Source: Gracilaria domingensis (taxonomy: Eukaryota > Rhodophyta > Florideophyceae > Gracilariales > Gracilariaceae). Taken from it: DNA of 64,000 nucleotides. The stretch is taken from positions 666,237-730,236 of the forward strand of contig VCMS01000022.1 of NCBI GenBank assembly GCA_022539475.1, read 5' to 3'. Position 1 is the stretch's first letter. Every line of letters starts with the position of its first letter. Below, piece by piece: positions 40,994-51,738 of the stretch. Position numbers and translations under genes: made by a program. Below the pieces are notes generated by a model. It did not search any database and had not been told where the DNA came from. It saw nothing but the letters and a program-made list of their open reading frames with translations.

Positions 40994-41298
40994 NNNNNNN
41001 NNNNNNNNNNNNNNNNNNNNNNNNNNNNNNNNNNNNNNNNNNNNNNNNNNNNNNNNNNNNNNNNNNNNNNNNNNNNNNNNNNNNNNNNNNNNNNNNNNNN
41101 NNNNNNNNNNNNNNNNNNNNNNNNNNNNNNNNNNNNNNNNNNNNNNNNNNNNNNNNNNNNNNNNNNNNNNNNNNNNNNNNNNNNNNNNNNNNNNNNNNNN
41201 NNNNNNNNNNNNNNNNNNNNNNNNNNNNNNNNNNNNNNNNNNNNNNNNNNNNNNNNNNNNNNNNNNNNNNNNNNNNNNNNNNNNNNNNNNNNNNNNNN
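40994..41298. other. Assembly gap (N run)
   Basis: A run of 305 N bases. Open frames that seem to cross it are artefacts. Confidence 1.
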
Positions 41299-42739
41299 GC
41301 TGGAGGGTCGTGTCCCTTCACATCGAACTGCCAGTGGTGTGCCATTTCATAAGAGGGCCATCATTGGAAGTGCATTCCGAAGCACACCGATTACAATGTG
41401 TTGTCGTACTGGGGGTCTGTTTTCAACCAAGGATAGCGCCATACTAATTTCGTGAACGAATGTCCCTATGTCACAGTTTTTATCTTGAGGGTACGCAACG
41501 CCAGGTTCGGAGGATGTTCAACACTTTTGAATACCGGAGTTAACTTTCTGTTCACTTCGACAGTCCATTTACGTGAAGTTCCGGTGAGTCCACTGTCCTT
41601 TTTCCTAGTGCTCAAACTGCCTTGTTGACGCTCTCGTGAAGTCCGTGCGATTCATTTAAGTGAGAGTACAAGTCTCCTCAACGTTTCGGCTGCACCATCT
41701 TTCGTAGCCTTCCTGTCAAGGTCCTGATCAATTCGGTACCCATTGGAAACAATCTCACCGGTGGCTTGGTTTCGCAGAGAACTGCCAATATTGTAGCCCC
41801 CAGGTGCTCCATGAAACTCTCGGCATCCTCTATATCTCGCCCAGTAGCAATTTCGAAACAACCGGTGCATTGATGTACTTATGCACTTTGAACTGTTTCG
41901 GCAGGAATGTTTCTCCCCCAGCTTCTTTTCAGAGTACACGTACAATATCACTAATCACGGCGTAGCCATTTTCGAATATTTCGTTAACGCAGCTTCTGAG
42001 GAGTTACTCTGGGCTCTAACTTCTGAGTTATACATGTTTTGAAAGCTTTCGAAAGGGTTCGTTTGCAAATGGGTGTGGGTATACGAATGAGAAGGATGTG
42101 ATTGATGTTCACAAGGTGTTTCGTAGTATAAAAAGAGTCTAAGAACGACCATATCGGGTATTGTAGTACTGTTTTAAACGTTACTACGACGAGAAGCTTT
42201 TGCATCGATTTGCAGTAAAGAAAGGATGATTTAGTCATAAATTATATGTAGGGTTCAAGTGGGTAAAGAAAACTATGAATATCTTCAACATGAGCTTAGA
42301 AATCAAGATCAGTAAACAACCTCCATTAAGGGTTGAAACCCCATAAAAGGTTTACCTTACTTTATACGGGTGACCCAAGTATTGCAAAGGCTTAGTTCTT
42401 CAGAAATATCACAATTTTGTACTTGTTTCGTTACTAGTATCGTGCACTTTAATGATGTGGAATGACCCTTTTCCATCTAGCAAAAACTTAGCCAGGTATT
42501 AGTGATAAGGGATGTAGGATTTAAAGGGGCATACTTGAACCACAGAAGGACGAACAATATAAGTAATGTAATAGGAACAGGTCATTTCGATAAAGTAACT
42601 TTTATGTTTAACTATCTCTAAAAGGTTTACAACACCGAAAAGTCATGTGTTCTAACCTCAAAGCTGGGGGAATGGGGAGGGGGATAACTTTTCCTTAACA
42701 ACGTTGACGTAGTTTGTATGAAAGGAGCGGGGTCACCGC
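41299..42739. other. Region with at most one small ORF
   Basis: Nothing definite. On the minus strand, 41652-41830 encodes FHGAPGGYNIGSSLRNQATG and GEIVSNGYRIDQDLDRKA, which look protein-like and could be the end of a truncated gene; I do not recognise it. GTATAAAAAGAG near 42120 is a TATA-like word without an evident gene. The rest is AT-rich and featureless. Confidence 0.3.
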
Positions 42740-43558
42740 CTACAATGTTTCTTTCTTGGCGGGAAAAGTCGTAGAAGTACGCGTTTCTAAACTGAAAGTC
42801 GGAGAAAGAAGTAGGGAAGCCAAGAGAGTTTTCCCATATGCAAGAAGTCGCCCAACGGTCTCTTCCAGGTTGAAAGTAGTACCTGTCTTAAGCGAAACTA
42901 TCTTCAACAGCTCTTTCATTATTGTGAGCACAACCGTACTGCACTCCGTAGCGACTACGTCCATAGGAATGAAACCTCTTGAGACCCCGACGATGTTGAA
43001 CGCTGATAGCCACACGAGCTTCTCATAATAGCTTACGAGAAATGTGTCTTCGTCGACAACCCCGCAAGTGAGATCCATAGACCTAAACCTGTCTGCAACG
43101 TTGGAGGCCCACTTTCCTGTTGCGACAGTGAGACCATCCGGACTTTGAGGAGTGACACCATCCTGCGGAGCTGCGTTTCTTGAGGGGACACCAACGTATA
43201 AGACAACTTTTGAACATTTGTCCACACCGAGCTTCGAAACCAATGGTATGATGTCTCCATTCTGGAAGAAAACGAGATTCTCTCTGAGCGAATAAGGGCA
43301 AGCTTGAATTACGGTTTCCAGGGTGTTCGTTCTTCCACAAACTAGTATCGGTACATCAGAAAGATGAGAGGTAGCAGCCATGCTGCAGAATTCGTGTGCG
43401 GAAATGACCGTGTCTTCTTCGTTATCCAGCATGGTACCTATACGCCCCCTTCCAACAATAACGGCCCGAGTCCTTCGGGAGGGAGATGAGGCCTGAGGGA
43501 CGTCAGAGTATCTGAGACTCGGAGGCGGAGTTGGAGACATGTCGGACTGGGAGTTCAT
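42740..43558 (-). CDS. Rossmann-fold protein, ketopantoate-reductase-like
   Basis: From ATG at 43558 the protein has 272 residues. After a Pro/Ser-rich leader comes RAVIVGRGRIGTMLDNEEDT, a Rossmann nucleotide-binding loop (GxGxxG). VPILVCGRTNTLETVIQACP with ENLVFFQNGD parallels the QNG block of ApbA/PanE-type reductases, and WLSAFNIVGVSRGF with ECSTVVLTIMKELLKI fits their C-terminal helical domain. Such enzymes use NAD(P)H to reduce 2-oxo acids, for example ketopantoate in pantothenate synthesis. Divergence is high, so the substrate is uncertain. The frame is open further upstream, but that part reads like untranslated leader, and a CTTAAGTA word there may be the promoter. It appears intact and is probably a host gene. 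Confidence 0.55.
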   Translation of the reverse strand: MNSQSDMSPTPPPSLRYSDVPQASSPSRRTRAVIVGRGRIGTMLDNEEDTVISAHEFCSMAATSHLSDVPILVCGRTNTLETVIQACPYSLRENLVFFQNGDIIPLVSKLGVDKCSKVVLYVGVPSRNAAPQDGVTPQSPDGLTVATGKWASNVADRFRSMDLTCGVVDEDTFLVSYYEKLVWLSAFNIVGVSRGFIPMDVVATECSTVVLTIMKELLKIVSLKTGTTFNLEETVGRLLAYGKTLLASLLLSPTFSLETRTSTTFPAKKETL

Positions 43559-43955
43559 TGCAAGTGTTCGAATGTTTTTGTGTGACGATAGAAATGGAAG
43601 ATGGGGCGGAGAACTGCTGGGGTAAAGAGTGATACTTAAGTACAAACGGTTGAAAAGCGCAGAACGGGAACATGGTTCACTTTGTGAAAGTGAGCGAAAT
43701 GTATGATATGTGATTGTACTGAATGAATTATAGGGCTTGTATGAGACGACAAGCCACAAAGTGTGATGATGTTTTATAAAAAGTAGCTGGAAGAGTAGAA
43801 AGTGTACAATGAATGAAACTGATTTCGAACCTGAGTTGTAAAGTAGTTGTAAAGTACGAGTTACGGGGATCTTGAATACAGGATGAAAGGAGCCATTTTG
43901 GCTTCATAAATGACGTGAACGGGTTCTATAGTTTTACTTAGATTGCCATAATTAA

Positions 43956-44276
43956 AAGGATGGAGTTGGGTTGCGCCCGAATACGTCTATAAAGGTCGTA
44001 GAAGCACTTATGAAGGAAGGAGTTGTAGACATGTTATTGTTGATGACAGTGGAGCCAGGGTTTGGAGGACAGGCGTTTATGGAGGGTGTTCTTGATAAGG
44101 TGCGACATGCAAGGGAGTTGTACGCAAGAATAGGGATACAGGTGGATGGGGGTATTGGACTGAGTACTGTGAAAGGAGTAGTGAAGGCCGGTGCAAACAT
44201 TTCAGTTGCAGGATCTGCCATCTTTGGCTCGAGTAACCCATCTCATGTCATAGCTGGTTTTCGAAAGGTTGGTTAG
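43956..44276 (+). pseudogene. RPE: Ribulose-phosphate 3-epimerase, C-terminal half
   Basis: The frame reads GVGLRPNTSIKVVEALMKEG, VDMLLLMTVEPGFGGQAFME, IQVDGGIGLSTVKGVVKAGA and SVAGSAIFGSSNPSHVI. These are the conserved C-terminal blocks of ribulose-5-phosphate 3-epimerase, including the MTVEPGFGGQ loop, the catalytic-Asp VDGG and the phosphate-binding GSAIF. The enzyme interconverts ribulose-5-phosphate and xylulose-5-phosphate in the pentose phosphate and Calvin cycles. About 105 of the usual 220 or so residues are present. The N-terminal half, with the other metal ligands, is not found upstream, and an in-frame stop lies just before. Either a first exon lies further away or, more likely, this is a truncated copy. 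Confidence 0.75.
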
Positions 44277-44342
44277 AGATAGTAGCATAAATTTATTGTT
44301 TATTACATTGTTACCTTTACGTGTTATCACGACTATATTCTC

Positions 44343-44680
44343 CGTCTCCATTGGAGATGTATTTCTCTTGTAGCACAACCGGGAAAGGATGTGAGAGAAC
44401 ATCAATATATCCCCAGTGGACGCTGAGAGGGAGGATGAACTACTCTACGTGCTATCATTGTTACCCATCCGGTGTCGAGTGGTGACATATTCTTTTTTTG
44501 TCACAACCCACACAGGATGTGACGGAAGAAGAACATGCCCCCAGTCGAGACAGAGGGTGAGCAACTCTAAGTACAATCACTAGTCCCTAGCTTGCCTCCA
44601 CTGGCAATATCTTCCTGTTCTACTATAACCATCGAGTAAGGTTATGGTGGAAGAGAAAAATATCGCCGGTCGAGGCGAGG
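44343..44680. repeat. Three tandem diverged hairpins
   Basis: Units at about 44343-44422, 44471-44548 and 44593-44680 each fold into an imperfect stem of more than 30 pairs. The tips are ACAACC...GGATGT in units 1 and 2 and ATAACC...GGTTAT in unit 3. Primary sequence differs strongly between units while pairing is kept. They lie between the RPE fragment and the coiled-coil gene and may be a structured RNA, precursor hairpins or a repeat family. Confidence 0.6.
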
Positions 44681-44916
44681 TGGGTGGGGATTATGTGAGC
44701 GCGAAAGAGGAGACAGAGAGGTGGCGCTTAAATAGTGGAAGGTGCGAAGGTGTACAGTAGATGTTTTGGCGGGAAATGGGATGAGGGAAACAGGGACAAT
44801 CATGTTGCTGGATATAGTGCGTGTGGTTGGACAGTGGGGGTGGACAGCACAGCTTAGCTCGATTGCACTGTATCGCAGCGGAAACTTCGATCCAACTACT
44901 ACTTCTTCTTCTGAAG

Positions 44917-45846
44917 ATGTCGAACGGATACGTGAAGGATGAGGAGCTGTTGGCGCTGTTGGAGGGGAAGGAGGTACCGCCGACGCCGTCACCAAAGCGG
45001 GAAGAGGACGTGATTACGGCGGCTGGTCGTATGTCGCAGAAGAAGGAAGTGGCCGATGAAGGAAAGAAGTGTGAGGTGAGGAGAGGGGATGGTGATGAGG
45101 TGGAGAAGGGTGTAGAATTGGAGGTGGAGGGGATCGCAATGGAGAGAAGGGGTGCGGTGCATCTGAGTCAGTTAGAGGTTGGAGACCAGATAGAGAGTGG
45201 GGGCGGAGAGGGTGACAGGGAGATGCGGTTTGTGTGGGAGATGAAGGCGAGGGTGGGGATGTTGGGGTTGGTGATGAAGGAGCAACTGGACGATGGAATT
45301 GTGGAGATTGTAACGGAAATGGGAGATGTGGTGCTGAGTGGGGGTGGTAGTAGTGTTTCGGTTGAGGCGATTTCGAGCCTGTGGAATTCGTTGTCGGTAT
45401 TTGGAGTGGAGATTAGAAATCATGTGTATGGGATAGTGGAGTGTGCGGGAAGGGAGGTTGGAGAGTTGCGGGAGGAGAATAGGGTTCTGAACGAGAGGTT
45501 GGACGTGCTGGAGAAGGAGGTGAAGGAGCTGGGCAAGAGGCAAAGATTGGTGGAAGAGGAGACTGTGAAAGGAGGTGTGGAGGGAAAGACGGAGAAGGGA
45601 AGTGTGGGAAGGGTGGCGGTGCAGAAGGGGTCCCCTGTTACACCGAAGACAAAGGGTGGTGGGGTTGGGGATGGGAAGAGCCGTCTGAAGAAGAGGCGTA
45701 AGGAGATGAAGAAGGTGGTGGAGGAGGTGCCGCGGGAGGGAGTCGGAGCTCCGGTGGTGACTGGGTTTAGGAGTGCGGCGGAGGTAGCGCGGACTGCGAA
45801 GGGGATTCTGAGGGGACAGGAGCAGAGAAGGATGGGAGGGATTTGA
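44917..45846 (+). CDS. Coiled-coil protein of unknown function
   Basis: From ATG at 44917 the frame gives 309 residues starting MSNGYVKDEELLALLEGKE. It is Glu/Lys/Gly/Val-rich. A helical region (MKARVGMLGLVMKEQLDDGI) leads into a coiled coil at about 180-220 (VGELREENRVLNERLDVLEK and EVKELGKRQRLVEE), then a basic tail with RLKKRRKEMKKVVEE. The codon composition is strongly purine-rich, and a GGCGCTTAAATAG word about 190 bases upstream could be its promoter. No family is recognised. The order of coiled coil and basic tail differs from the cassette coiled-coil proteins and no residues align, so I do not group them. It could be a host nuclear protein or an element-encoded structural protein. Confidence 0.5.
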   Translation: MSNGYVKDEELLALLEGKEVPPTPSPKREEDVITAAGRMSQKKEVADEGKKCEVRRGDGDEVEKGVELEVEGIAMERRGAVHLSQLEVGDQIESGGGEGDREMRFVWEMKARVGMLGLVMKEQLDDGIVEIVTEMGDVVLSGGGSSVSVEAISSLWNSLSVFGVEIRNHVYGIVECAGREVGELREENRVLNERLDVLEKEVKELGKRQRLVEEETVKGGVEGKTEKGSVGRVAVQKGSPVTPKTKGGGVGDGKSRLKKRRKEMKKVVEEVPREGVGAPVVTGFRSAAEVARTAKGILRGQEQRRMGGI

Positions 45847-46309
45847 AGCCGTTTTGGGGCGAGGCGGGTATACGAGAAGGGGGAGGGTTGTCCACCTGAC
45901 TTCTACAAAATGACGTTTGCGGAGACGGAGAGAGAGGATGCGAACGCGTGATGGGCGAGAAATAGGTAAATAGCGGGGGTGGTGTGGACTGGGAAGAAGT
46001 GATGGGATGATTGAGGTGGGATGAGTTGCGATTGGCATTGCAACATGGGAGAAAATGGAAAGGCAAACTAGCACGAGTGCAGTTTTGAGAGAGGGTCGCG
46101 GAAAAGAGTGAATGGGGTGGTGCGGCGAAGTAGAACCTCTACAAAAACTAGGGGACCCAAGAACTAAACTGCGCGAGATGGAATTTAATATTCCAAAATT
46201 TCTTAATTTTTTGAGAGCCAGCCTCTGCTATCCCCTCGCGCGCCCCAAATAGCCCCAAAACTAGCTTAGTTTCCAAAGCGAACAGACTATATTCCACTTT
46301 GCAGAACAC
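45847..46309. other. Spacer with no recognised gene
   Basis: Purine-rich sequence continuing from the coiled-coil gene, then an AT-rich stretch. The long minus-strand frame over the coiled-coil gene is a shadow of its composition. Confidence 0.4.
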
Positions 46310-47545
46310 AGACGTAGTTCGACGCGCTCGCCTGACCCGTAGGGTGATAGGGAAACTGGTTCGGATTCATCGGAAGGATAGCAGATGTACTGTGATCCAG
46401 TCTTGATGCCAGGAATCTCTGTTCGCCTGAGTGTGTATCGCGCTTGCGAGGTATAGAAACCATGGAGTCGGTACCGCTCATCGTGGTCACGTATTTACGT
46501 ATTCGCGTTTGCGCAAAACGTCTGCCTCGAAGTCGTTCTCGGGTCCAAGGAGGAAAAGATGTAGAGCAACGCATACCGCGTGGTAATCGGGATGATGCAA
46601 CTCATATATTCAGGGGTGAGCCTAGGAGGATGCACTCCCAATGTATGAGTGGGACCCAATTTTGGAGGCTACTTTTGGATGGCTTTCCCAGAATTTACCT
46701 GTAATCAGGGGCGCCATTGCTGGATTTTACCGCTAGGTGGACGCGTGTATGACACGACCGTGTGTGCATAGTATGGGAGGATAGGTGGTGCACCTGAGGC
46801 GCCTGACACTAAATTAGCTACGTGTACAGACCCCTGCGGGTGTGCACCACGTGTACATAGTTGGTTTAGACCTACTTACGTGAGCTCGACCTCACCGTCG
46901 TCAGCACCTTTGTAAAGTAAACCCGAGTACTCCCCAAGTGAACTCTTTCTCGAGTAGCGCTTTTTTGAGTGGACTGCGCACCAGGGAGGCTCTGGCGCCA
47001 CCGCCTACGTGGGTTATCGCTCTCACGAGTATAACTGCGTCTGGTAACGGTGGTCCTACCCTCTCGGTATCCCTGAAGAACATCTGTCGTTGATGTCAGT
47101 ACTTGCGAGTCATATCGAGGAGGTATCAGACTCGATTACGATGTGATCCGACTCTGTATAGAGTTTAGCCGTGGTTACGGAAACCCGTGCATCCCTGTTG
47201 GAGAATCTCCCCCCGCTCCAGGCACAGTGCTGAGGAGGCTCTACCCGTCGCGTGTGGGTGTTGGTTGTTTGTTGTTGTTGTTTGTTGCTTTCCTTCTCCG
47301 GACTACACCTGCCATTGGTCGCGTCGCATCGTTGCCGATACCACCCGATCTCTAGAGTTTCTCATCGTTTCCCCACGATCGTACCTGGCACTTCTGTAGG
47401 TATAGCCAGTGCCACTTTGGTCTTACACCCGAGTTAGGGTGGTACAGAGGGCTCTGTCACTGGTCTACCATCTCGCAAGAGAGCGGACCTTCGGAAAGTC
47501 TGGTCCGTTTTCACTCTTCTGAGTTTTCCTTACAGTGCGTTTGCT
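46310..47545 (+). mobile_element. 3' end of another R-family Gypsy copy
   Basis: The segment repeats 60700 to about 61935 of element R in the same orientation, roughly 85 percent identical by eye. It contains the first 50 or so codons of the convergent accessory ORF (minus strand, MSGTDSMVSIPRKRDTHSGE) followed by the LTR-like region. Homology begins abruptly inside the ORF. It is a fossil fragment. Confidence 0.7.
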
Positions 47546-48200
47546 CTCTCGTTTGCTGTTTCGATACAGCCAACGTCTGTCTCTTGCAGATGCTAGTTTT
47601 TGGCGAGGGTCGTCCAGAATGTGGCAAGGGTCGTCCAGTAAATTTTTTGAAAAAATATCGAGATCAATTATTTCAAAATTTGAAGATAATTGCTTGGGTC
47701 GTCCAGAATCGCTGTGCAGTAAATACTGGTGGGTTTTCCACTCGTGCTAGTTCTTTAGTCGACGGCTACCTGAACGGTATTTCGCGAAGTCTAGGTTCAG
47801 TTTCTATTAAGGTGCACATTACACGATACCTTCTGCGGAATGATACCCTGCAACGCATGGAATACTAGTGCTAGTACAGATGATGCCCATTATGAAATCA
47901 TACCGTTTTATTCGTATCTATTCTTCTATCGACCGCTTTTGCTAACCACTACTTCGCTATATTACATGTACCATATCCCCATGATGGAGCGGGTGTAGGC
48001 GCAATCTGCGGCAGATGCCGCAGACTGCACCTCCACCATCGGCTGTATCGGTAGAACAAATACGCACTCCGAGAGGATGAGGCGCGAAGCGCCTCATCCT
48101 CTCCGTTCCTCATGTAGGGAACCATGCCCAGATGCATGGTTCCCTACTTGAGGAACCTGCACCTGCAACTCGTGAGCTACGTCCGCATCAAAAGTCATTT
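47546..48200. other. Spacer with three near-perfect hairpins
   Basis: No gene is seen. GGTCGTCCAGAA recurs three times between 47605 and 47715. Hairpins lie at 48005-48024 (9-bp arms), 48071-48103 (15-bp perfect arms, GAA loop) and 48105-48156 (23-bp arms, one mismatch). Confidence 0.7.
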
Positions 48201-48946
48201 ACCTGTATACGCAAGCAGAAAGTATCCATAAGTTAGTCAATTCTCCGTTGGATGCATTTGAAATGCGATGGAACCTACCATTGATAAAACAAAACAGAAA
48301 CGTTGAGCTAGAAAAGTCGAGGGACCTAGTAACCCGCAAAAGGAAGAAGAAGAAGGAAAGGGATCGGTTAGATTACCAGCCCACCATCATCGCAAAGCGC
48401 GAAAGGTGTCGAAGCGAGAACTCACAAGCAAGGACACCAAGAATGCCCATGCAGCAAACATACCGCAAGATGCGATAAACGAAAGAGCAGTCTATGTCCC
48501 AACCAAGCACCAGAATCTCTTTTCCCGAACAGTCAGACATCGATCTTGAGAGACGAAATGAAATTGGTGGTGTACCTGTGTACGCAAGCAGAAATTATCT
48601 ATAAGTTAGTCAATTCTCCGTTGGATACATTTGAAATGCGATGGAACGTACCATTGATAAAACAAAACAGAAACGTTGCGTTAGAAAAGTCGAGGGACCT
48701 GGTAACTCGCAAAAGGAAGAAGAAGAAGGAAAGGGATCGGTTAGGTTACCAGCCTACCATCATCGCAAAGCGCGAAAGGTGTCGAAGCGAGAACTCACAA
48801 GCAAGGACACCAAGAATGCCCATGCAGCAAACATACCGCAAGATGCGATAAACGAGAGAGCAGCCTATGTCCCAACCAAGTACCAGAATCGTCTATCCCG
48901 AACACTCAGAGATTCAAGATCGCCAAGGAACCAACTTGGTTTGTTG
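48201..48946. repeat. Tandem duplication, period 373 bases
   Basis: The unit that begins near TACGCAAGCAGAAA at 48208 recurs at 48581, about 97 percent identical by eye for most of its length. Both copies encode, in one plus frame, a very basic peptide with RKRKKKKERDR and YRKMR, but there is no sign that it is expressed. The high identity indicates a recent duplication. Confidence 0.75.
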
Positions 48947-49027
48947 CGCAGTAGGCTCTAGCTTCTCGCGTCTTGCGCTACTTTTGAAAAGTAGCGCAAG
49001 AGGCGAAGATAGAGCCTATGGCGCAAC
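48943..49027. repeat. 42-base inverted repeat without loop
   Basis: Arms 48943-48985 and 48986-49027 pair over nearly their whole length with a handful of mismatches. The centre is CTACTTTTGAAAAGTAG. It directly follows the tandem duplication. Confidence 0.8.
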
Positions 49028-49290
49028 GAAATGAACCATTGTTCGCGTACTTACAGTCGTCGCTTTGGGTTACCGGGTTCCCGTTTTCACCCTTCAATCG
49101 TTCTATATCTTGGAGAAATAGAAGAAGTTGAGGGTGAAAACTTATTTCCTGCCGTTTGCATGTCGCAGAGCGCGAAGAAACGTGGTGAGGATTGGTTAGT
49201 TTAGAGCAAAGATACGTGGAAGGATATGGAAGAACGTACGAATAGACTGCACGGAATACATCCATGAGATACGGATGATGTCCGCTTTAT

Positions 49291-49319
49291 GGCGTTCTAC
49301 TCCGGCGGAGTAGAACGCC
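49291..49319. repeat. 14-bp perfect hairpin
   Basis: GGCGTTCTACTCCG pairs with CGGAGTAGAACGCC across a single-base loop. No gene starts or stops nearby. Confidence 0.85.
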
Positions 49320-49649
49320 CGACGGTAACGGTATGTCGGACGCCGGAGGCGCGGCGGCGGCGGAGGGAAGAGATTTATTTTTCTGTGCGAGACTGGACAG
49401 GTGTACAGCGTACAACGTTGCGAAACCACAGGTTTATAACCAGTGGTAGATAATACGAGAAGTACACCCTTGTGTTGAGGTCGACGTGTACCTACGTTCC
49501 TTTTTGAACGAAAGCACGTGATTTAAACTCAAAATATATTCTCCGTTCTCAGCATGACGTCGATCTTGACTGTCGCTCGACCTCCTTCTCCCTTCTTACA
49601 ACCATCCCTTGCAGTCTTTGTCGTCGTTTCTCGTTCATTTCTTCTTCCC
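49320..49649. other. Spacer upstream of decayed Plavaka-like copy
   Basis: A GGCGGCGGCGG run and AT-rich sequence. The frame of the transposase is open for 32 codons before its probable ATG but looks untranslated. It may hold the old promoter of that element. Confidence 0.35.
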
Positions 49650-51735
49650 ATGGTCTACTACTGTACACACAAGAAGCGTGGGTGCCCCTTCGTTACTCGC
49701 CGAGGAGTCTTATCTCTTCAACAGCATGTCAACCATTGCCCGTTTCGTCTGAAAGCAGCGCTGGAAGACGACAATAGCCGGCCCATTCGGAGAAGCAGGC
49801 GTCTCAAGCTTTCCGCGCCCGCGCCCGCATCTTCCGAAACGGTCACTGCCCCTTGTCGCCTTCCCGAGCCTTCGGTGTCCGAGGACATCGTCGACCCCAC
49901 TCCGTGCGCCCCTCTCATTCCGGACACTTCGCATTGTGTTTCTCCTTCCCCGGGTCCCGCGTCATTAGAGCGAGAACACGGAAGCAGTTCCCGCCCAGTG
50001 CCTTCTGAGAAGGCCCTCGGTGATTTGCATATGGATTATCTCACGGTTTGTCTGGCTTCAGTAGCTTCCAACCTTGGTCATCGTGAGGCAGACGAGCTAA
50101 TTGGGCTACTTCGGGACCCGCGATTCTCGCAAAAGCGATTCAACGAGACCATAACAAGTTCCAAGCGCTGTACAGAACTGAAGAACGCCATTTTCGAACG
50201 ATACGCCTCAAAGGACGGTTTCAATCGCAGAACTGTCTCGCCAGAAGGATGTCAGTTCAGCGCCACCATCTACACGAGAGACCCCGTTCAGACACTTGTT
50301 AAACAGCTCCAATTGGCTAACAACGAAAACACATTCTTCCACCCTATACCTCAGACCCACTGCACGAAAATATCTCACCCCATGTCCGGCTCTCTCGCAA
50401 GAGACGCCATCTCAAAACTTAAGGAAGTAGTGAGGGGCTCTTTGGATAGTAGAATAGCGTGGTACTCCCAAGAAATAAGTTAAAGGGAATCTTTCGTAGG
50501 TCATCTGCAGGTATGCACCGATAAGTCTTCAACAACTCTAAAGAAAACATCGGTTACTGCTTATCCTCTTCACCTCATCTTTCTCAACTTCTCCGACGAG
50601 CTACGACGTAAGCGCATCCGTGATGACCTCACAGTAGTGGCATACTTTCCTACAACACTAGTACAGTTTTTCGCATCTGAACTTCAGATGCGAAAAACTG
50701 TACTTGAAGCAGACCCAATCCCATTCCTCTCTAGGAAGTCTCTACGCGATTCCAGGATGCACATCCTTCAAGAATCTTTTCGTCAAATCTTGTAGCAAAT
50801 TCTAAATCTAATGCAAAAAGGTTTTCATTTCATCGGCGAAGACGCACTATATCGAGTGTGCCTTTTTCTGCAAGTTTTTGTGCGGATATTCTGAGGCTAA
50901 GGACATTCTGTCTACTCTTCCTGGGACCAAAACGCAAAGCCCTTGTCGTAGATGCAAATCCCCTCCCTCATCTTTATGCAGTAATGTTCTTACGTCATTC
51001 ACTGGACCCTCTCAAAACCACACTAAAACTTTTAGTGATAGTTCTTGAAGAGTCAGAAAGACATACTCAGTTATTCTCGAATATGCAAAGAAAGGCGAAG
51101 GAGAAAGAAGTTTACGTCGTGCAAGGGAGAGGAGATCTAAGTCGGATACTCTCATGCGTTCTAATTCCATATCTCTTATTCTGTCGTGCATCAAAACCTC
51201 CTTGACCGTAAGATTCATCCAGGGGTTATTTCCATGCAGTCTGTTCGGAACAAGGAGAGCTCTCTTTGAACAGTTACGCAACTTGCATCTCGGCATATTG
51301 AAACCGATTAATACTCCAGAAATCGAGAGACTGTAGTCCGAGACCCTAAGCACTGCAATAGAATCATCCGCGTCACGTTCATTTCGAACGATACGTACTC
51401 AAATCCAGAACTTTACAAACGCAAATCTATCCCCCATGCAATGCAAGTTTTCTGCAAGAGGTTTGCATATAGATTTGTTTACGCCGAAGAAAGGTAGGTT
51501 ACTGAATGGAACCTTCATTAAGGCAGATCTCCTTCGAATGATGGATGCCAAAACATACAAAGACATTGAAATGTTTTTGCTTTCATGATGGAATTCTTTG
51601 AAATCTGATAGCGAGCGCAGGACACGGCCCCAATCAGAACAATTTTCTCTCAGTACTCGGACGTCGCTTGGACTACTTATAGGTTCAATCGTGGCCCATG
51701 GTGTAGTGAAAGCTCTATTTCGTCTCTAAGGTGGC
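49650..51735 (+). pseudogene. Second Plavaka-like transposase, decayed and truncated
   Basis: It begins MVYYCTHKKRGCPFVTRRGV with the same N-terminal finger plan as the transposase at 20108. Conserved blocks follow in order: LASVASNLGHREADELIGLL, ATIYTRDPVQTLVKQLQLAN, CTDKSSTTLKKTSVTAYPLH and, after interruptions, AKDILSTLPGTKTQSPCRRC. The frame is open to about 50483 and is then broken by many stops and shifts. Matches continue to about 51735, where Gypsy element R begins, so the C-terminal third including the last catalytic block is gone. A 21-bp perfect hairpin has been added inside it at 50661-50703. This is a dead copy of a plain DNA transposon gene. Confidence 0.7.
50661..50703. repeat. 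21-bp perfect hairpin inside the dead transposase
   Basis: Arms 50661-50681 and 50683-50703 are exact inverted copies with a one-base loop. The intact paralogue has no hairpin at this place, so the structure arose in this copy. Confidence 0.9.
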
Positions 51736-51738
51736 AGA

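Noticed and set aside
40920-41447. Open frames crossing the N run
   Set aside because: They exist only because unknown bases contain no stop codons.
44917-45846. Grouping this coiled-coil protein with the cassette coiled-coil proteins
   Set aside because: Beyond general composition no block aligns with proteins A or B, and the domain order differs.
45172-46074. A 300-codon open frame on the minus strand over the coiled-coil gene
   Set aside because: It is Leu/His/Pro/Ser-rich and mirrors the purine-rich composition of the plus-strand gene. No domain is visible.
46310-47545. This segment as the 5' LTR of element R
   Set aside because: It includes the start of the convergent ORF before the LTR-like part and is followed by a Plavaka remnant and other DNA before R, so it fits the 3' end of a different copy.
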